Below are positions 48,166 through 57,528 of a DNA stretch of 64,000 bases, piece after piece. The translations under genes were made by a program, and so were the position numbers. Origin of the DNA: Holdemania sp. Marseille-P2844 (GTDB lineage: Bacteria > Bacillota_I > Bacilli_A > Erysipelotrichales > Erysipelotrichaceae); contig NZ_LT635453.1 in the NCBI RefSeq assembly GCF_900120005.1, forward strand, positions 186,001 to 250,000, in the 5' to 3' direction. The notes below the pieces were generated by a model, which ran no database searches, was not told where the DNA came from, and worked only from the letters and a program-made list of their open reading frames with translations. The first letter of the stretch is position 1; the number at the start of each line of letters is the position of its first letter.

Positions 48166-48585
48166 ATGATTGATATCCGGGACAGAACCGCTTGTCCAAC
48201 TTTGGAAGAAATTGGAGAGTACGTCAAGAATCCCCTATTTATTCAATTTTGCGAAGACATTAAAAACAGATATAAGGGCAAAGAAAAAATAGAATTTAGT
48301 TCCTGCAGTTGGAAATTCGGTTGGAATGTTAAGTGGAGAAAGGCGGGAAAGAATCTATGTACGATCTATCCTGAAAAAGGATATTTTTCCGTTTTAATCG
48401 TTATTGGACAAAAAGAGAAAGAAGCGGTTGAGGCTGTTCTGGAAGAATGTACCGCAGAATTAAGAGAGCTTTATTATCAGACGCAAATGGGGAATGGACA
48501 AAAATGGCTGATGATCGATTTAGAGGAGAAATCAAAAATGTATGCCGATATATTTCATTTGCTTGATATTCGCAAAGGCAGATGA
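48166..48585 (+). CDS. DUF3788 family protein
   Basis: This 139-residue protein has the DUF3788 pattern: a W-rich core (WKFGWNVKWRKAGKNLCTIYPEKG), then FSVLIVIGQKEKEAVEAVL and a C-terminal helix ending DIFHLLDIRKGR. DUF3788 proteins are small cytoplasmic proteins of unknown function found singly in Firmicutes. Confidence 0.8.
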   Translation: MIDIRDRTACPTLEEIGEYVKNPLFIQFCEDIKNRYKGKEKIEFSSCSWKFGWNVKWRKAGKNLCTIYPEKGYFSVLIVIGQKEKEAVEAVLEECTAELRELYYQTQMGNGQKWLMIDLEEKSKMYADIFHLLDIRKGR

Positions 48586-48668
48586 TTTCGGTTCAGTTGG
48601 ACCAGCCCTGCATCTGGGAATTGAAATATAAATGGAAAAGAGGCAGATGAAAAGGCTGTCGAAAAGTA

Positions 48669-49130
48669 TGGGGCAATTATATCGGCGGCACAGACGACAG
48701 TTTGACTTTGCTGGATTATCTCATTGGAAAGCAGAAAGATGAAATTTCATTAAGTGAAATCTTGGCGGATACAGGTCTGGATTAGCTGAATTGGAACTTC
48801 CAAATTACGGAATGGCCGCTTGAATTGAAAGACGAAGACGGTCTGGAACATGAATTTGATTTTTCGATCAGCCTTATAACCGATCTGGCCGCTCTTTTGT
48901 TGGAGTGTCAGGTTAATGGCAATGTGCCTTTAGGGCTAATTCAAAACAATGCGGATGACTGTACAATTCGAATTATTTCCACTTCCAAGGAAAAAGCTTG
49001 TATGAACAAAACACTGGCTGATTTGTCGAAGGACCCGCTGGCTCATGATCTCTATGAAATGGTTCCAGAGGAAGAAATGAAGGAAATAGCTCGCGACTGC
49101 GAAAATCTGCGTAAGGAATTATTTGGGTAA
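48669..49130 (+). pseudogene. Decayed gene, unknown family
   Basis: A continuous frame from 48669 reads WGNYIGGTDDSLTLLDYLIG…ADTGLD, a TAG at 48783-48785, then LNWNFQITEWPLELKDEDGL to a stop at 49130. The upstream part is out of frame. An intact downstream half (from TTG 48825) would have no ribosome site. It looks like one coding gene broken by a nonsense codon and a 5' frameshift. A further small frame near 49160-49278 (LIEELAEVLMDFNDVLRCYG…) may be another remnant. Confidence 0.65.
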
Positions 49131-49368
49131 GCGGCCAGTCAGAATGAAAGGATGAAGAAAAGATCTGATTGAAGAACTTGCCGAGGTTTTGATGGATTTT
49201 AACGATGTTCTTCGATGTTATGGTATCTCTTCGGAAGAATTAAATCGGCTTATATCACAAAGTTTGAAAAAAATATGAAGCGTGGGTAAGCAAACCTCAG
49301 AAAAGAGAACCGGGCTCTCTAAAAGCAAGGTAACTGCTACACTACGGCATAGAAAGGAATGGAATTCG

Positions 49369-49635
49369 ATGAAGACTGAAGAAGAATCCGGATGGGTTGA
49401 GAAAATTAACAAGATCTCAGGAAAAGAAGCTTTCATTCAATTTCTTGAAGACCTGTCTTTAGATTATCAACAACATCTTGAAGCATGGGAAAATACGACA
49501 ATCCCTGACTATTTGCAACAAATGGCAAGCTGGATAGAAGACGATTCAGCCAGTCCCACCAAGAATATAGTCTGGGCGGAAGTGGATTTTCAGGTTTTGG
49601 CTAAAATTCTCTATATGGGAAAGCTCTATGAATAA
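49369..49635 (+). CDS. DUF7660-like small protein
   Basis: This 88-residue protein starts MKTEEESGWVEKINKISGKEAFIQFLEDL; ATG 49369 follows agaaagga. The pattern FIQFLEDLSLDYQQHLEAWENTTIPDYLQQMASWIED resembles DUF7660, small acidic proteins often found near immunity-type genes. It is tentatively an immunity or housekeeping protein. It lies in a small island with DUF3788 and decayed genes. Confidence 0.65.
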   Translation: MKTEEESGWVEKINKISGKEAFIQFLEDLSLDYQQHLEAWENTTIPDYLQQMASWIEDDSASPTKNIVWAEVDFQVLAKILYMGKLYE

Positions 49636-49954
49636 AAGCTTTGCCCGGATTTCATCCTTCTCAATACGTTGGTTTCAAAAACATAATCAATTTGAAGCTG
49701 ACGGACTGCAGCGAATCAATTCATTCGCTGTTTTTTATGGAAAAGAATGCGGCGAAGCGCTCAGTGTTCCGGAGGTCTTTTCTAGTTCAAAGCTCAGCTC
49801 ATTGTTGAGTCGGAAAAGCAAAAGGAACGTTTTAAAATTGAGTTCAGTGGAAATCAGTTTCCGGATGTTTTAGCAGAAACCCAAACATGAACGCTTATCC
49901 GGATCCCATAAAAAAAGCGCCGCCGTTTATGGCTTTGCGCTTTACGAATTCAGT
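49636..49954. other. Intergenic region with a terminator
   Basis: No convincing gene. A hairpin aaagcgc/gcgcttt at 49914-49943 with A-run lies just beyond the HAD gene and would end the leftward operon. Confidence 0.55.
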
Positions 49955-50797
49955 TCAGGCATGCTTTGCATTATAATCAAGACACCAGTTGATCGCATCC
50001 GCTGCGGATTCTACGATGTGCCCGGCGATGCGCTGCAGCTTGGGACTGCCGCTTTGCATCGCGAAGGTATGTCCCGCCCCGGCAAACATTTCCGCATCGT
50101 TCTGAGCGTCGCCGATCACCGCGATTTCCTCCGCTTTCAGCTTATATGCGGTCTTCAGATAGTCGATAAAGACACCTTTATGCGCCGCTCCGTTTCCAAT
50201 TTCCAGAAGCTGTTTTCCGCTCTGAGTGACAAAGCATTGTCCCTGCAGCCGTTCACGCAGCCGCAGAAGGGCCGCAAGACAGACTTCCGGCGAAGGCAGC
50301 GTCAGCGACAGCTTGCCGGCGAGAATCCCGCGGTCATCGTTGAGGAACTCATCCAGTGTAAAATCCATGACCTGACCGATTCCAAGCTCAGCGCATTCCT
50401 TTCGGTAACGCTGCGCCGTTGGATGAAGAGGATCCGCAAAGATCCGTTCGGAATTCATGCCCTGAACCTGAATCATAGTCCATTGCGGAAACTCGCCGTC
50501 AAGGATGGCGACGATTTCGCGAAGCTGGCGGACCTGCAGCGGATCAGTGACGACGAACTGTCCCTGATCATAACAAACGGCGCCGTTAAATCCCGCGGCC
50601 CGGATGGCGCGAAACCCATATTTTTCTAACAAATGAATACCGTAGCCGATCATCCGTCCGCTGGCAACGCAAAACTCGATCCCCTGACGCTGAAGTGCTT
50701 TCAGCGCCGCTTCATTGGCCGGACATAAATCAAAGACCGTTTCTCCATGCCCTTCAAATAATGTGCCGTCAAGATCGCTGACAATCCATTTAATCAT
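49955..50797 (-). CDS. HAD-superfamily Cof-type phosphatase
   Basis: This 280-residue hydrolase has the nucleophile motif DLDGTLFEG at residues 8-16, motif III/IV GDAQNDAEMF and a Cof-type cap domain. It probably dephosphorylates a sugar phosphate or related metabolite of the PTS operon in which it is the last gene. Substrate not assigned. Confidence 0.88.
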   Translation of the reverse strand: MIKWIVSDLDGTLFEGHGETVFDLCPANEAALKALQRQGIEFCVASGRMIGYGIHLLEKYGFRAIRAAGFNGAVCYDQGQFVVTDPLQVRQLREIVAILDGEFPQWTMIQVQGMNSERIFADPLHPTAQRYRKECAELGIGQVMDFTLDEFLNDDRGILAGKLSLTLPSPEVCLAALLRLRERLQGQCFVTQSGKQLLEIGNGAAHKGVFIDYLKTAYKLKAEEIAVIGDAQNDAEMFAGAGHTFAMQSGSPKLQRIAGHIVESAADAINWCLDYNAKHA

Positions 50798-50919
50798 AAT
50801 CGCTCCTTCTCCCCCCCCCTGTTTTTTTTCTCTTTGCTTCTTATTTTACTCTGAAATCGGGCCTGAACGGAAGTTGAGATTTCCGCTTATCCGTCGCCGT
50901 TTCCGCTTCAGTATGCAGC

Positions 50920-51333
50920 TTATTCATCTTCATCATCATACTGCGGGAACTGATAATCGTTCATGCAGACGACCGCTTCTCTGCCGACGTCGGCCAGCGC
51001 TTTGATCTCAGCCTCCGTTGCATTTTCATCCAGGCAGGTCAGCTGCAGCAACATGGGAAAATTCATTCCGGTAAACAGATAAGTGTTCGGCCGGGAAAGG
51101 TAGGGCAGAGCCAGCTGATTGACGCTGCCGCCCAGAATATCGGTGCACAGGATGACCTGATCGTCGTCGTTAACACTTGCCCAGAACGATTCCAGTTCCG
51201 CCTTGGGATCACAATCGTCAACATAAGCACTGATCGCTGTGATCTGGTCGATATTGGCTGTGAAAATACTTAAGGTGTTCAGGAGGCCCTTCGCCATCCC
51301 GCCGTGACTTAAGAGTACAATTTTACGCATCAT
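50920..51333 (-). CDS. PTS mannose-family EIIA component
   Basis: This 137-residue EIIA-Man-like protein carries the phosphorylatable His10 in KIVLLSHGGMAKGLL and the DILGGSVNQLA segment. It accepts phosphate from HPr and donates it to EIIB. It belongs to the second, leftward PTS gene cluster and may also serve the first operon, which has no IIA. Confidence 0.9.
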   Translation of the reverse strand: MMRKIVLLSHGGMAKGLLNTLSIFTANIDQITAISAYVDDCDPKAELESFWASVNDDDQVILCTDILGGSVNQLALPYLSRPNTYLFTGMNFPMLLQLTCLDENATEAEIKALADVGREAVVCMNDYQFPQYDDEDE

Positions 51334-51464
51334 TCTTCCTTCTTTCTTTCATTTTTTCAGTTTTATGAGCTGAAGCCCGCAAGGCAGCGCAGCCGCAGCT
51401 CGCCGATGCCGGTTTGGGGTCTGGATCCGATGAAGACCGATGATCGGAAATGAATGAAAATCAT

Positions 51465-53489
51465 TTACCGGAAGCTGCTTCCCAGCGTCAGCACCGCGAA
51501 ATGATATTCCAGAATTACATCCATCAGATGCTCATAATCCGGATTTTTAACCAGTTCGTCGATCACAAGCCGGTCGTGAAACACCGTTTCCAACAGATGC
51601 GGCACGTATTCATTTTCAAACCGTTCCGCATCCTTCGCGACCTGTCCGCGATCCCAATACACGATGATCTGCGCTTTATGCAGGCTGTGATTCCAGGGGA
51701 TCGGCCGTTTCAGGACAAAGACGCCGATGATGACGTTGGCGGTGTGAGAATGCAGGCCGCTGAGAATGACGACGTTATCCCGCGGCTGTGACGCCATGAT
51801 CTCCTCGCAGGTACGCAAGTCCTCTTCTAACGCCTGAGGGCTGTCCAACAGAACCGGCTTCAGCGATTCACTGATTTTTTTCAGACAGGCGTCCTCGCTG
51901 GCCGCCTCTACCCCGGTAAAGATCAACTCTGGCCGCAGATCACTGCGAATCTTGAAATTGCTGTGATGATTGCCGTTGACGAATAAGGAACGGATCTTGC
52001 GCTTGGTGCTTTCATCAAAGAACAGATCCAGCTGGAAAACCGTCAGCGACTTGGGAAGAAACGTTAATTCTTCAGGACTGTAAGAGGTAAATAACAATTC
52101 ATACAGGCTTAAGTCAGCGTCTTTTAATTCATACAATTCCAAAACGTCGATCTGTTCCATGAACCGGCCGAAATTGCGCATCAATCGTTCCGCGATTCCG
52201 CGGCCGACACTTTTGTCGATGTTGGATACGCAGCAGGCGCGGATCTTTTTAAACTTCCATGGGAAGCGGCCGAAGACCGGGTGGATTACCAGCGCCAGCC
52301 GCGTGATTTCCTCCGCGCTGATTTCGATTTCATACTTCTCATGCAGATACACCATCGCCTGCATCGCCATTTTCCGCGACATCAGCGAGCTTTCCACCTG
52401 CACCTCGCTGGCAAACTGCGTCGTGCGCAGATGATAGCGGGAACGGGTAAACAAACCGTCAAGGTGCAGCGCGATGTCGTCGACCAGCTTGATATCCTTG
52501 TTGATCGAGCTGAACTGATTGGTCTGCGCCAGATGCTGAACGAGATCGAATGCGATATCCTTGCTTTCCAGAAACCCGTCGCGAAACATTTCGTCCGGAC
52601 TCAGCGCGATCCGGAAACCGACGAAACCGATTGCCAGTAAAATGATATCTTCACGGATAAAGGTGCATTGAAGTAATTCGGCGCACTGGTTCAGCACCAG
52701 CTTGGCGACGTAATACGAATTCCGGTTCGTGAACCGGATAATGGTCGATTCAGGATAGTCCAGCGGATGACCGTTCTTGCTGCGGACGGCGGAGATCAGA
52801 ATCAGCCGGCTCAGGGAAGCCAGACTGGAGACCGACAGGTTGTAGCTGATGAACATTTCCTGCAGCGACCGGATGATCCGCTCAATCCGCTGCTGAATCT
52901 GCGGATCAAATCGGTAAAGCCGGCCATATTCTTCCGGTTGGGCCAGGTGCAGTGAGGTCGTGGAATAATTGCCGTATTCATAATTCAGGCACAGCCGGAG
53001 ATCATGTTCCCGGCCGCTGATTTTCATTCCGTGGCGGCTTTTGGAAACGATCTTTAAATCGAACAGCTTCAGGATTTCACGAGCCCGGTTCAGAATCTGT
53101 TTGACACTGGTCAGGTTCATGAAAAGCAGATCTTCCAGCTCCTCAATGCGGGTGTAATCCTGCCGGCAGAGCAGCGTGCGGATAATGAAATGCGCGCGGT
53201 CAACCTGAATCGGATTGAGGATATGCTGCGAAGGGCGAACGGATGTGTTCTGCATAAACTGCTCGAAGCGTTCCCGATCTTCAATGATCAGCCAGTACCC
53301 GCTGCCCGTTTTGGAGGCGATCGCCGCACCCTGATCGCTCAGCGCAAGATTCAGCTGGCTGAGGTTTTTACGGATTGTCTTGCTGGAAACGCCCAGACTG
53401 TTGGCAAGAAATTGGGAACTGACGGGTTCCTTAGTCCGGTTCAGCCGGTCGAGCAGCTGTATTTGAATCGGAAGCAGTTTTTCCTTCAT
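51465..53489 (-). CDS. PRD-containing BglG-type transcriptional regulator
   Basis: This 674-residue protein has an N-terminal helix-turn-helix (VSSQFLANSLGVSSKTIRKNLSQLN), a second HTH/Mga-like part, two PRD domains, an EIIB-like domain (IRACCVSNIDKSVGRGIAERLMRNFG) and a C-terminal EIIA-like domain. Phosphorylation by the PTS sets its activity. It probably activates the adjacent IIB-IIC-IID operon. It is the intact counterpart of the broken regulator at 45548-47495. Confidence 0.88.
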   Translation of the reverse strand: MKEKLLPIQIQLLDRLNRTKEPVSSQFLANSLGVSSKTIRKNLSQLNLALSDQGAAIASKTGSGYWLIIEDRERFEQFMQNTSVRPSQHILNPIQVDRAHFIIRTLLCRQDYTRIEELEDLLFMNLTSVKQILNRAREILKLFDLKIVSKSRHGMKISGREHDLRLCLNYEYGNYSTTSLHLAQPEEYGRLYRFDPQIQQRIERIIRSLQEMFISYNLSVSSLASLSRLILISAVRSKNGHPLDYPESTIIRFTNRNSYYVAKLVLNQCAELLQCTFIREDIILLAIGFVGFRIALSPDEMFRDGFLESKDIAFDLVQHLAQTNQFSSINKDIKLVDDIALHLDGLFTRSRYHLRTTQFASEVQVESSLMSRKMAMQAMVYLHEKYEIEISAEEITRLALVIHPVFGRFPWKFKKIRACCVSNIDKSVGRGIAERLMRNFGRFMEQIDVLELYELKDADLSLYELLFTSYSPEELTFLPKSLTVFQLDLFFDESTKRKIRSLFVNGNHHSNFKIRSDLRPELIFTGVEAASEDACLKKISESLKPVLLDSPQALEEDLRTCEEIMASQPRDNVVILSGLHSHTANVIIGVFVLKRPIPWNHSLHKAQIIVYWDRGQVAKDAERFENEYVPHLLETVFHDRLVIDELVKNPDYEHLMDVILEYHFAVLTLGSSFR

Positions 53490-53511
53490 CCGTTCACCTC
53501 CTGTTGTTCAA

Positions 53512-54558
53512 TCAATCCAGTTCAAGGACTTCCAGCTGCGCATGCGCTGCGGCCCAGGTCTTTATGGCATCCAGGGCGGCCGGGTCGTAGACCAGAAAAT
53601 CAACGTAACTATGCGCGTTGCCCAGCGCGGCGTTGATCAACATCCCGCTTTGTCCCTCGCTCAATATCCGGCTGACTTCTTTTTCCACCTGTTCCCGATG
53701 CGCGATCTTTTCCTTTTTCGCCAGCGCAGGCGCCTCGTTGACGACAACGCTGCAATAGCCTGCCTGACACGCACGGACAAGGTTTGTTGATCCTTGTTTT
53801 TCAGTCGCTTCGCCTTCTTCGTTTAACAGCGGCAGGCAGAAGCTGATGCCTTCGATGATATCCTGCCGCAGCTGCAGCTTCTTTGTCCGGCGGGTGTAAT
53901 TCTCAGCGATAAAGACGATATCGCGAGGATCAATCCAGCCACGTTTTTCCCATTCTTCATGCAGCACGGCTTCCAATTCGAGCAGCGACACCCGTTTTTT
54001 CCCCCGGCTTGTCAGCTTCCCGACCCCGTCCAGAAACTGAAGGGAGCCAAGATAAGCTTCGACCACAATTTCCCCCAACGCGTCAGAAAGCATCATATAT
54101 AATATCATGAAGCAGTCTTCCTCACGGAGGTCTTTAAATTTCGGATGTTTTTCGACTTTGAGGTTCAGCCGGTGACGCTTGTTGTCCAGCGTGGGGATAA
54201 CCTGAATTTCTTCTGGTCTCCAGGTCCGGCCGTTGTATGTGAAATTGCCTTTGAGCGCCGGGTGGCTGGCGTCGAAACACCAGCGGGATTTCAGACTGTC
54301 AGGCAGCCGGGAACAAAAATAATAGGCCAGAATCCTGCGCACCGGATCCAGCGTCGTTGTCAGTTCCAGATGAATTTCCCGGCTGTTCTGCGGTTGGAAC
54401 AATCGGAATGCAAAGCCGGGCAGCACCCGTTCCATCATTTGCAGCAGCTCCGGGTTCACCTCTTCAAATCGCCCCTGGCCGATCAGGCGTTCAAAGCGGT
54501 CATGCTTCTGGACGAATTCGTCCATAAATTGTGCAACGTTTTCTTTTAATCGAATCAT
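53512..54558 (-). CDS. Conserved protein of unknown function in the PTS cluster
   Basis: This 348-residue soluble protein starts MIRLKENVAQFMDEFVQKHD at ATG 54558, after aaaggaga; an upstream in-frame start overlaps the hairpin. It has no membrane segment. Notable parts are CFMILYMMLSDALGEIVVEAYLGSLQFLDG and a terminal ALGNAHSYVDFLVYDPAALDAI. I do not recognise its family. It sits between IID and the regulator and may be an enzyme or partner specific to this sugar system. Confidence 0.7.
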   Translation of the reverse strand: MIRLKENVAQFMDEFVQKHDRFERLIGQGRFEEVNPELLQMMERVLPGFAFRLFQPQNSREIHLELTTTLDPVRRILAYYFCSRLPDSLKSRWCFDASHPALKGNFTYNGRTWRPEEIQVIPTLDNKRHRLNLKVEKHPKFKDLREEDCFMILYMMLSDALGEIVVEAYLGSLQFLDGVGKLTSRGKKRVSLLELEAVLHEEWEKRGWIDPRDIVFIAENYTRRTKKLQLRQDIIEGISFCLPLLNEEGEATEKQGSTNLVRACQAGYCSVVVNEAPALAKKEKIAHREQVEKEVSRILSEGQSGMLINAALGNAHSYVDFLVYDPAALDAIKTWAAAHAQLEVLELD

Positions 54559-54577
54559 CGGGTTCTCCTTTAAGAAA

Positions 54578-54606
54578 GGAAGCACGCAAGAGTCCTGCGT
54601 GCTTCC
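54578..54606 (-). terminator. Hairpin between EIID and the unknown gene
   Basis: The 11-bp stem ggaagcacgca/tgcgtgcttcc is followed on the minus strand by tttctt. It probably separates strong PTS expression from the regulator part. Confidence 0.65.
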
Positions 54607-54627
54607 TGTTCATCCTGATTTTGCGGC

Positions 54628-55425
54628 TCAGGCAAGAATGCCGATCGCCGAAAGAACGATGGCGGCCACCAGCACGATGACGATCATCTTGCCGGACGTC
54701 ATGCTCTTGCGGCCTAACCCCCAGTAGATCAGGGCGACGGTGACCACGTTGCCGAAATGCGGAATGATCGAATCCAACAGATCGTTGACCGGCTGGACGA
54801 CTTCGCCATAGCTCATCGTAATGCCGAATTTGACGTTGACGGTCGAAGCGACCAGCGCGCCGACAACGGACAGGCCGAGTACAGACGCCGCTTCCGTGAT
54901 GTGCTGCAGCTGCGCGCTGCGGGTGGTGACGAAGGTAACGCCTTGTTCATAGGCGACGAAGAACAATTTGTAGAAGGCAAACCAGATGACCAGCTGAATC
55001 ACTTCGGCGATGACCCAGCCGACAATGCTGCCTTCCAACGCCATATACGCGGCAATCGCGCCCAGGATTGTCATAAACATGATCCAGATGATCGCATCGC
55101 CGATGCCGGCCAGCGGTCCCATCAGCGCGGTCCGCATTTCAACGGCCTGTTTGGTTGCGTCCGGATCCTTCGTGGATTCGATCGCGATGCATGCGCCGAG
55201 GATGATGTTGCCCATCCACGGATGTGTATTATAGAATTTGAAATGATCCTTGTACTTTTCCGCTAACAGATCGGCGTCGCCGTCATAGATCTTTTCCATC
55301 GCCGGATGGATGGAGTAGACCCAGCCGCCCGACTGCATCGTTTCATAGTTAAACGGCGACTGACGTGTGAAAATATAACGGTTTAAGCAGCGCCGGAGAT
55401 CTTTTTTGGTTAATACATTACTCAT
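54628..55425 (-). CDS. PTS mannose-family EIID component (second system)
   Basis: This 265-residue EIID has the typical N-terminus (SPFNYETMQSGGWVYSIHPAMEKIY), TALMGPLAGIGDAIIW and a membrane C-terminus ending VLSAIGILA. It overlaps IIC by eight bases. It is closer to canonical EIID than the first system. Confidence 0.93.
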   Translation of the reverse strand: MSNVLTKKDLRRCLNRYIFTRQSPFNYETMQSGGWVYSIHPAMEKIYDGDADLLAEKYKDHFKFYNTHPWMGNIILGACIAIESTKDPDATKQAVEMRTALMGPLAGIGDAIIWIMFMTILGAIAAYMALEGSIVGWVIAEVIQLVIWFAFYKLFFVAYEQGVTFVTTRSAQLQHITEAASVLGLSVVGALVASTVNVKFGITMSYGEVVQPVNDLLDSIIPHFGNVVTVALIYWGLGRKSMTSGKMIVIVLVAAIVLSAIGILA

Positions 55426-56203
55426 CGTAGTTCCCTCCGTTTCCGGCCGCTGCGGCGGTATTGCCCTTTTCCAAGCCTTTATAGACCATGTAGGCGGCGA
55501 CGAACGCGAACATTGAAATCGCGACCATCGACAGTCCCAGGTAGGAGGCGGCGGCGAAGCCGAAGATCATAAAGACGCCGTATTCGCGGATCGGCAGATA
55601 TTTCATCAGGATCGCGAAGCCCACGGCCGGAAGCATCCCGGCGGCGGTATTCAGGCCCTTGGTCAGCCAGACTGGCATGTTCGCCAACAGGGTGGTAATA
55701 ATCCCGGAGCCGACGGTCATAACCAGTAAGATCGGCAGCGTGTAGAGCGTAGCGCGGAAAATATTCCAGCCGTGCGCCCAGATACCCATTTTATCGAACT
55801 GGTGTTTTTCAACGCAGTCCATCTGTTTGTGAATGAAGAAGGAACCGCACATTTTCGCAAGGATATCAAACTGCGTGCCTAAGGTCGCAACCGGAATTCC
55901 GGTCGCCAGGCCCGCTTCGACCCCGCCGCCGGTCGCAATCGCGAAGACGGTACCGACGACAGTACCCATCGCGTAATCCGGAACGGAGGATCCGCCGTAA
56001 CCGCCGACCCCCAGACCCATTAAGCATAACGTGCCGCCGACGGTCAGGCCGGTCGCAACGTCGCCCATGATCAAGCCGGTAACGAAGCCATGCAGAACCG
56101 CCACGCCGTAGCTGAAAAGCTGAACGCTCATTCCGATCACGGTGAATCCCCACATCCACGCGCAGACCAGAATGATTTGAATTGGAGTAAACATTTCTCT
56201 CAT
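55418..56203 (-). CDS. PTS mannose-family EIIC component (second system)
   Basis: This 261-residue membrane permease has EIIC-Man features (GLIMGDVATGLTVGGTLCLMGLGVGGYGGSSVPDYAMG). It lies between IIB and IID and forms the transport channel. It is not closely similar to the first IIC, so the two systems likely carry different sugars. Confidence 0.93.
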   Translation of the reverse strand: MREMFTPIQIILVCAWMWGFTVIGMSVQLFSYGVAVLHGFVTGLIMGDVATGLTVGGTLCLMGLGVGGYGGSSVPDYAMGTVVGTVFAIATGGGVEAGLATGIPVATLGTQFDILAKMCGSFFIHKQMDCVEKHQFDKMGIWAHGWNIFRATLYTLPILLVMTVGSGIITTLLANMPVWLTKGLNTAAGMLPAVGFAILMKYLPIREYGVFMIFGFAAASYLGLSMVAISMFAFVAAYMVYKGLEKGNTAAAAGNGGNYDE

Positions 56204-56259
56204 CCTTTCTTAATCCAGTTTATTGATTGAGTTGTAAATGAAACCGAGATAAATTGAAG

Positions 56260-56763
56260 CTAAGAGTCCAGAACTTCCTTGCAGACTTTTACCGGATCGT
56301 CGGTGCGGAATTGACAGGTGATCTGAATTCCGGCATCGCGCATTTCGCGAAGCATCGCTTTTTCTTCGGCGTTGACCCGCACGGTTTTGTCAAGGATCAA
56401 TGTTTCCCCGGTATTCTGGGTGACGTTGCCGAGATTGACCCGGGCAAATTGGACGCCGGCCTTATATAAGGCGTAAACATCCTGAATTTCACGACCGACA
56501 ATAAACACGCGCTGATCGGCGTAATTGCCGTTTTTAATGTTGCCCGCGGCTTTTTCCGGAGCTAAGACCGACAGGCTGACGCCGGCCGGCACGGACATTT
56601 TCAGCGTGCTGCGAATCACCTGATTGTTGGAAGCATCTTCATTCACAACCATGACCCGGGTGCAGTGATTCTCTGGAATCCACATGGTAGCGACGATACC
56701 GTGAACCATCCGGTCGTCGACACGGACGTCTACAATACCGCTGCTCTGTAGATATTCGTTCAT
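56260..56763 (-). CDS. PTS mannose-family EIIB component (second system)
   Basis: This 167-residue EIIB has phosphorylated His21 in RVDDRMVHGIVATMW. It is the first gene of the leftward operon IIB-IIC-IID. A promoter and cre-like site lie about 52 bases upstream. Confidence 0.93.
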   Translation of the reverse strand: MNEYLQSSGIVDVRVDDRMVHGIVATMWIPENHCTRVMVVNEDASNNQVIRSTLKMSVPAGVSLSVLAPEKAAGNIKNGNYADQRVFIVGREIQDVYALYKAGVQFARVNLGNVTQNTGETLILDKTVRVNAEEKAMLREMRDAGIQITCQFRTDDPVKVCKEVLDS

Positions 56764-56814
56764 AAATAATCTCCTTTCGTATCAATCAAATATGCATATT
56801 TATCTGATAGGTTA

Positions 56815-56830
56815 ATTATAAACGCTTACA
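56815..56830 (-). promoter_or_regulatory. cre-like site and -10 of the second PTS operon
   Basis: On the minus strand, tgtaagcgtttata (56817-56830) overlaps TATAAT (56815-56820), the same cre-over-promoter layout as the first PTS operon. Confidence 0.6.
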
Positions 56831-57331
56831 TTTTCTAATTATAGGATATCAAGTTCCACTAGGATTTAGCCTTTTCCAAGCTTGTTTTTAAGCGTCTGAT
56901 GCCAAATAATGGAAAACATTTCCATTCGGACAGAAAAGTTCCGCACCGTTGTGATCTTGGACTGATCAAGCGGCAAATTGCGGGAAAACGGATGGCGGAA
57001 TGTGTCGTTTCCCTGAAAAGGGGGAAGCGGGATATCGTTCCTTTTTGTCGAAGTTGTCGGGAAAGTCAGTCCGCGCACTTTGTCATGGATGTTCAGAGAC
57101 CATGAAAATCTGAGGGTGAGCGTATCGGGATATCCATGCGCTATCCGTTCATCGCAAGCCGCAAGAAGCTGCAAAGGCGGAAGACTGCGATTTTGCGGCA
57201 GAAACAAGCTCACGGCAGCACTGCGCGGTCGATTCGGTTTCATGGATAACAGGGTCAGAAGCACAAGGGGAAATCCCTCCAGCAGTGTTTCAAAAAGGAT
57301 GACGGCGGCGATCAAACGGGCTAGTCTTTGG

Positions 57332-57401
57332 AAGAGACTTACAAAGAGACTCTTACAAAGAGACTTATAAAGAGACTTACAAAGAGACTTACAAAGACAC
57401 T
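57332..57401 (+). repeat. 12-bp tandem repeat (aagagacttaca), five to six units
   Basis: Units begin at 57332, 57344, 57358, 57370, 57382 and a partial at 57394. The second has a 2-base insertion and the third one change. It lies downstream of the ceramidase-like gene. Confidence 0.85.
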
Positions 57402-57528
57402 AAAAAGGCGCAGGAATGGAATCGGGATCAACGAAAACGGCAAGATCCAGAACAAAAAAGTTCCGGAAGGACACCGGGATGGGATCCTTTCAGAACTTGA
57501 TTGTCAGGAAGCGTCAGGGAAAAAGAAA

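Larger units (their letters stand above)
56764..57528. other. Intergenic region: promoter side, minisatellite, no supported gene
   Basis: It holds the leftward PTS promoter (56815-56830) and a 12-bp tandem repeat (57332-57401). The frames here do not resemble proteins; one reads the repeat as LTKR units. Confidence 0.6.

Noticed and set aside
56866-57315. 149-codon minus-strand frame
   Set aside because: No ribosome site, irregular composition and no family resemblance.
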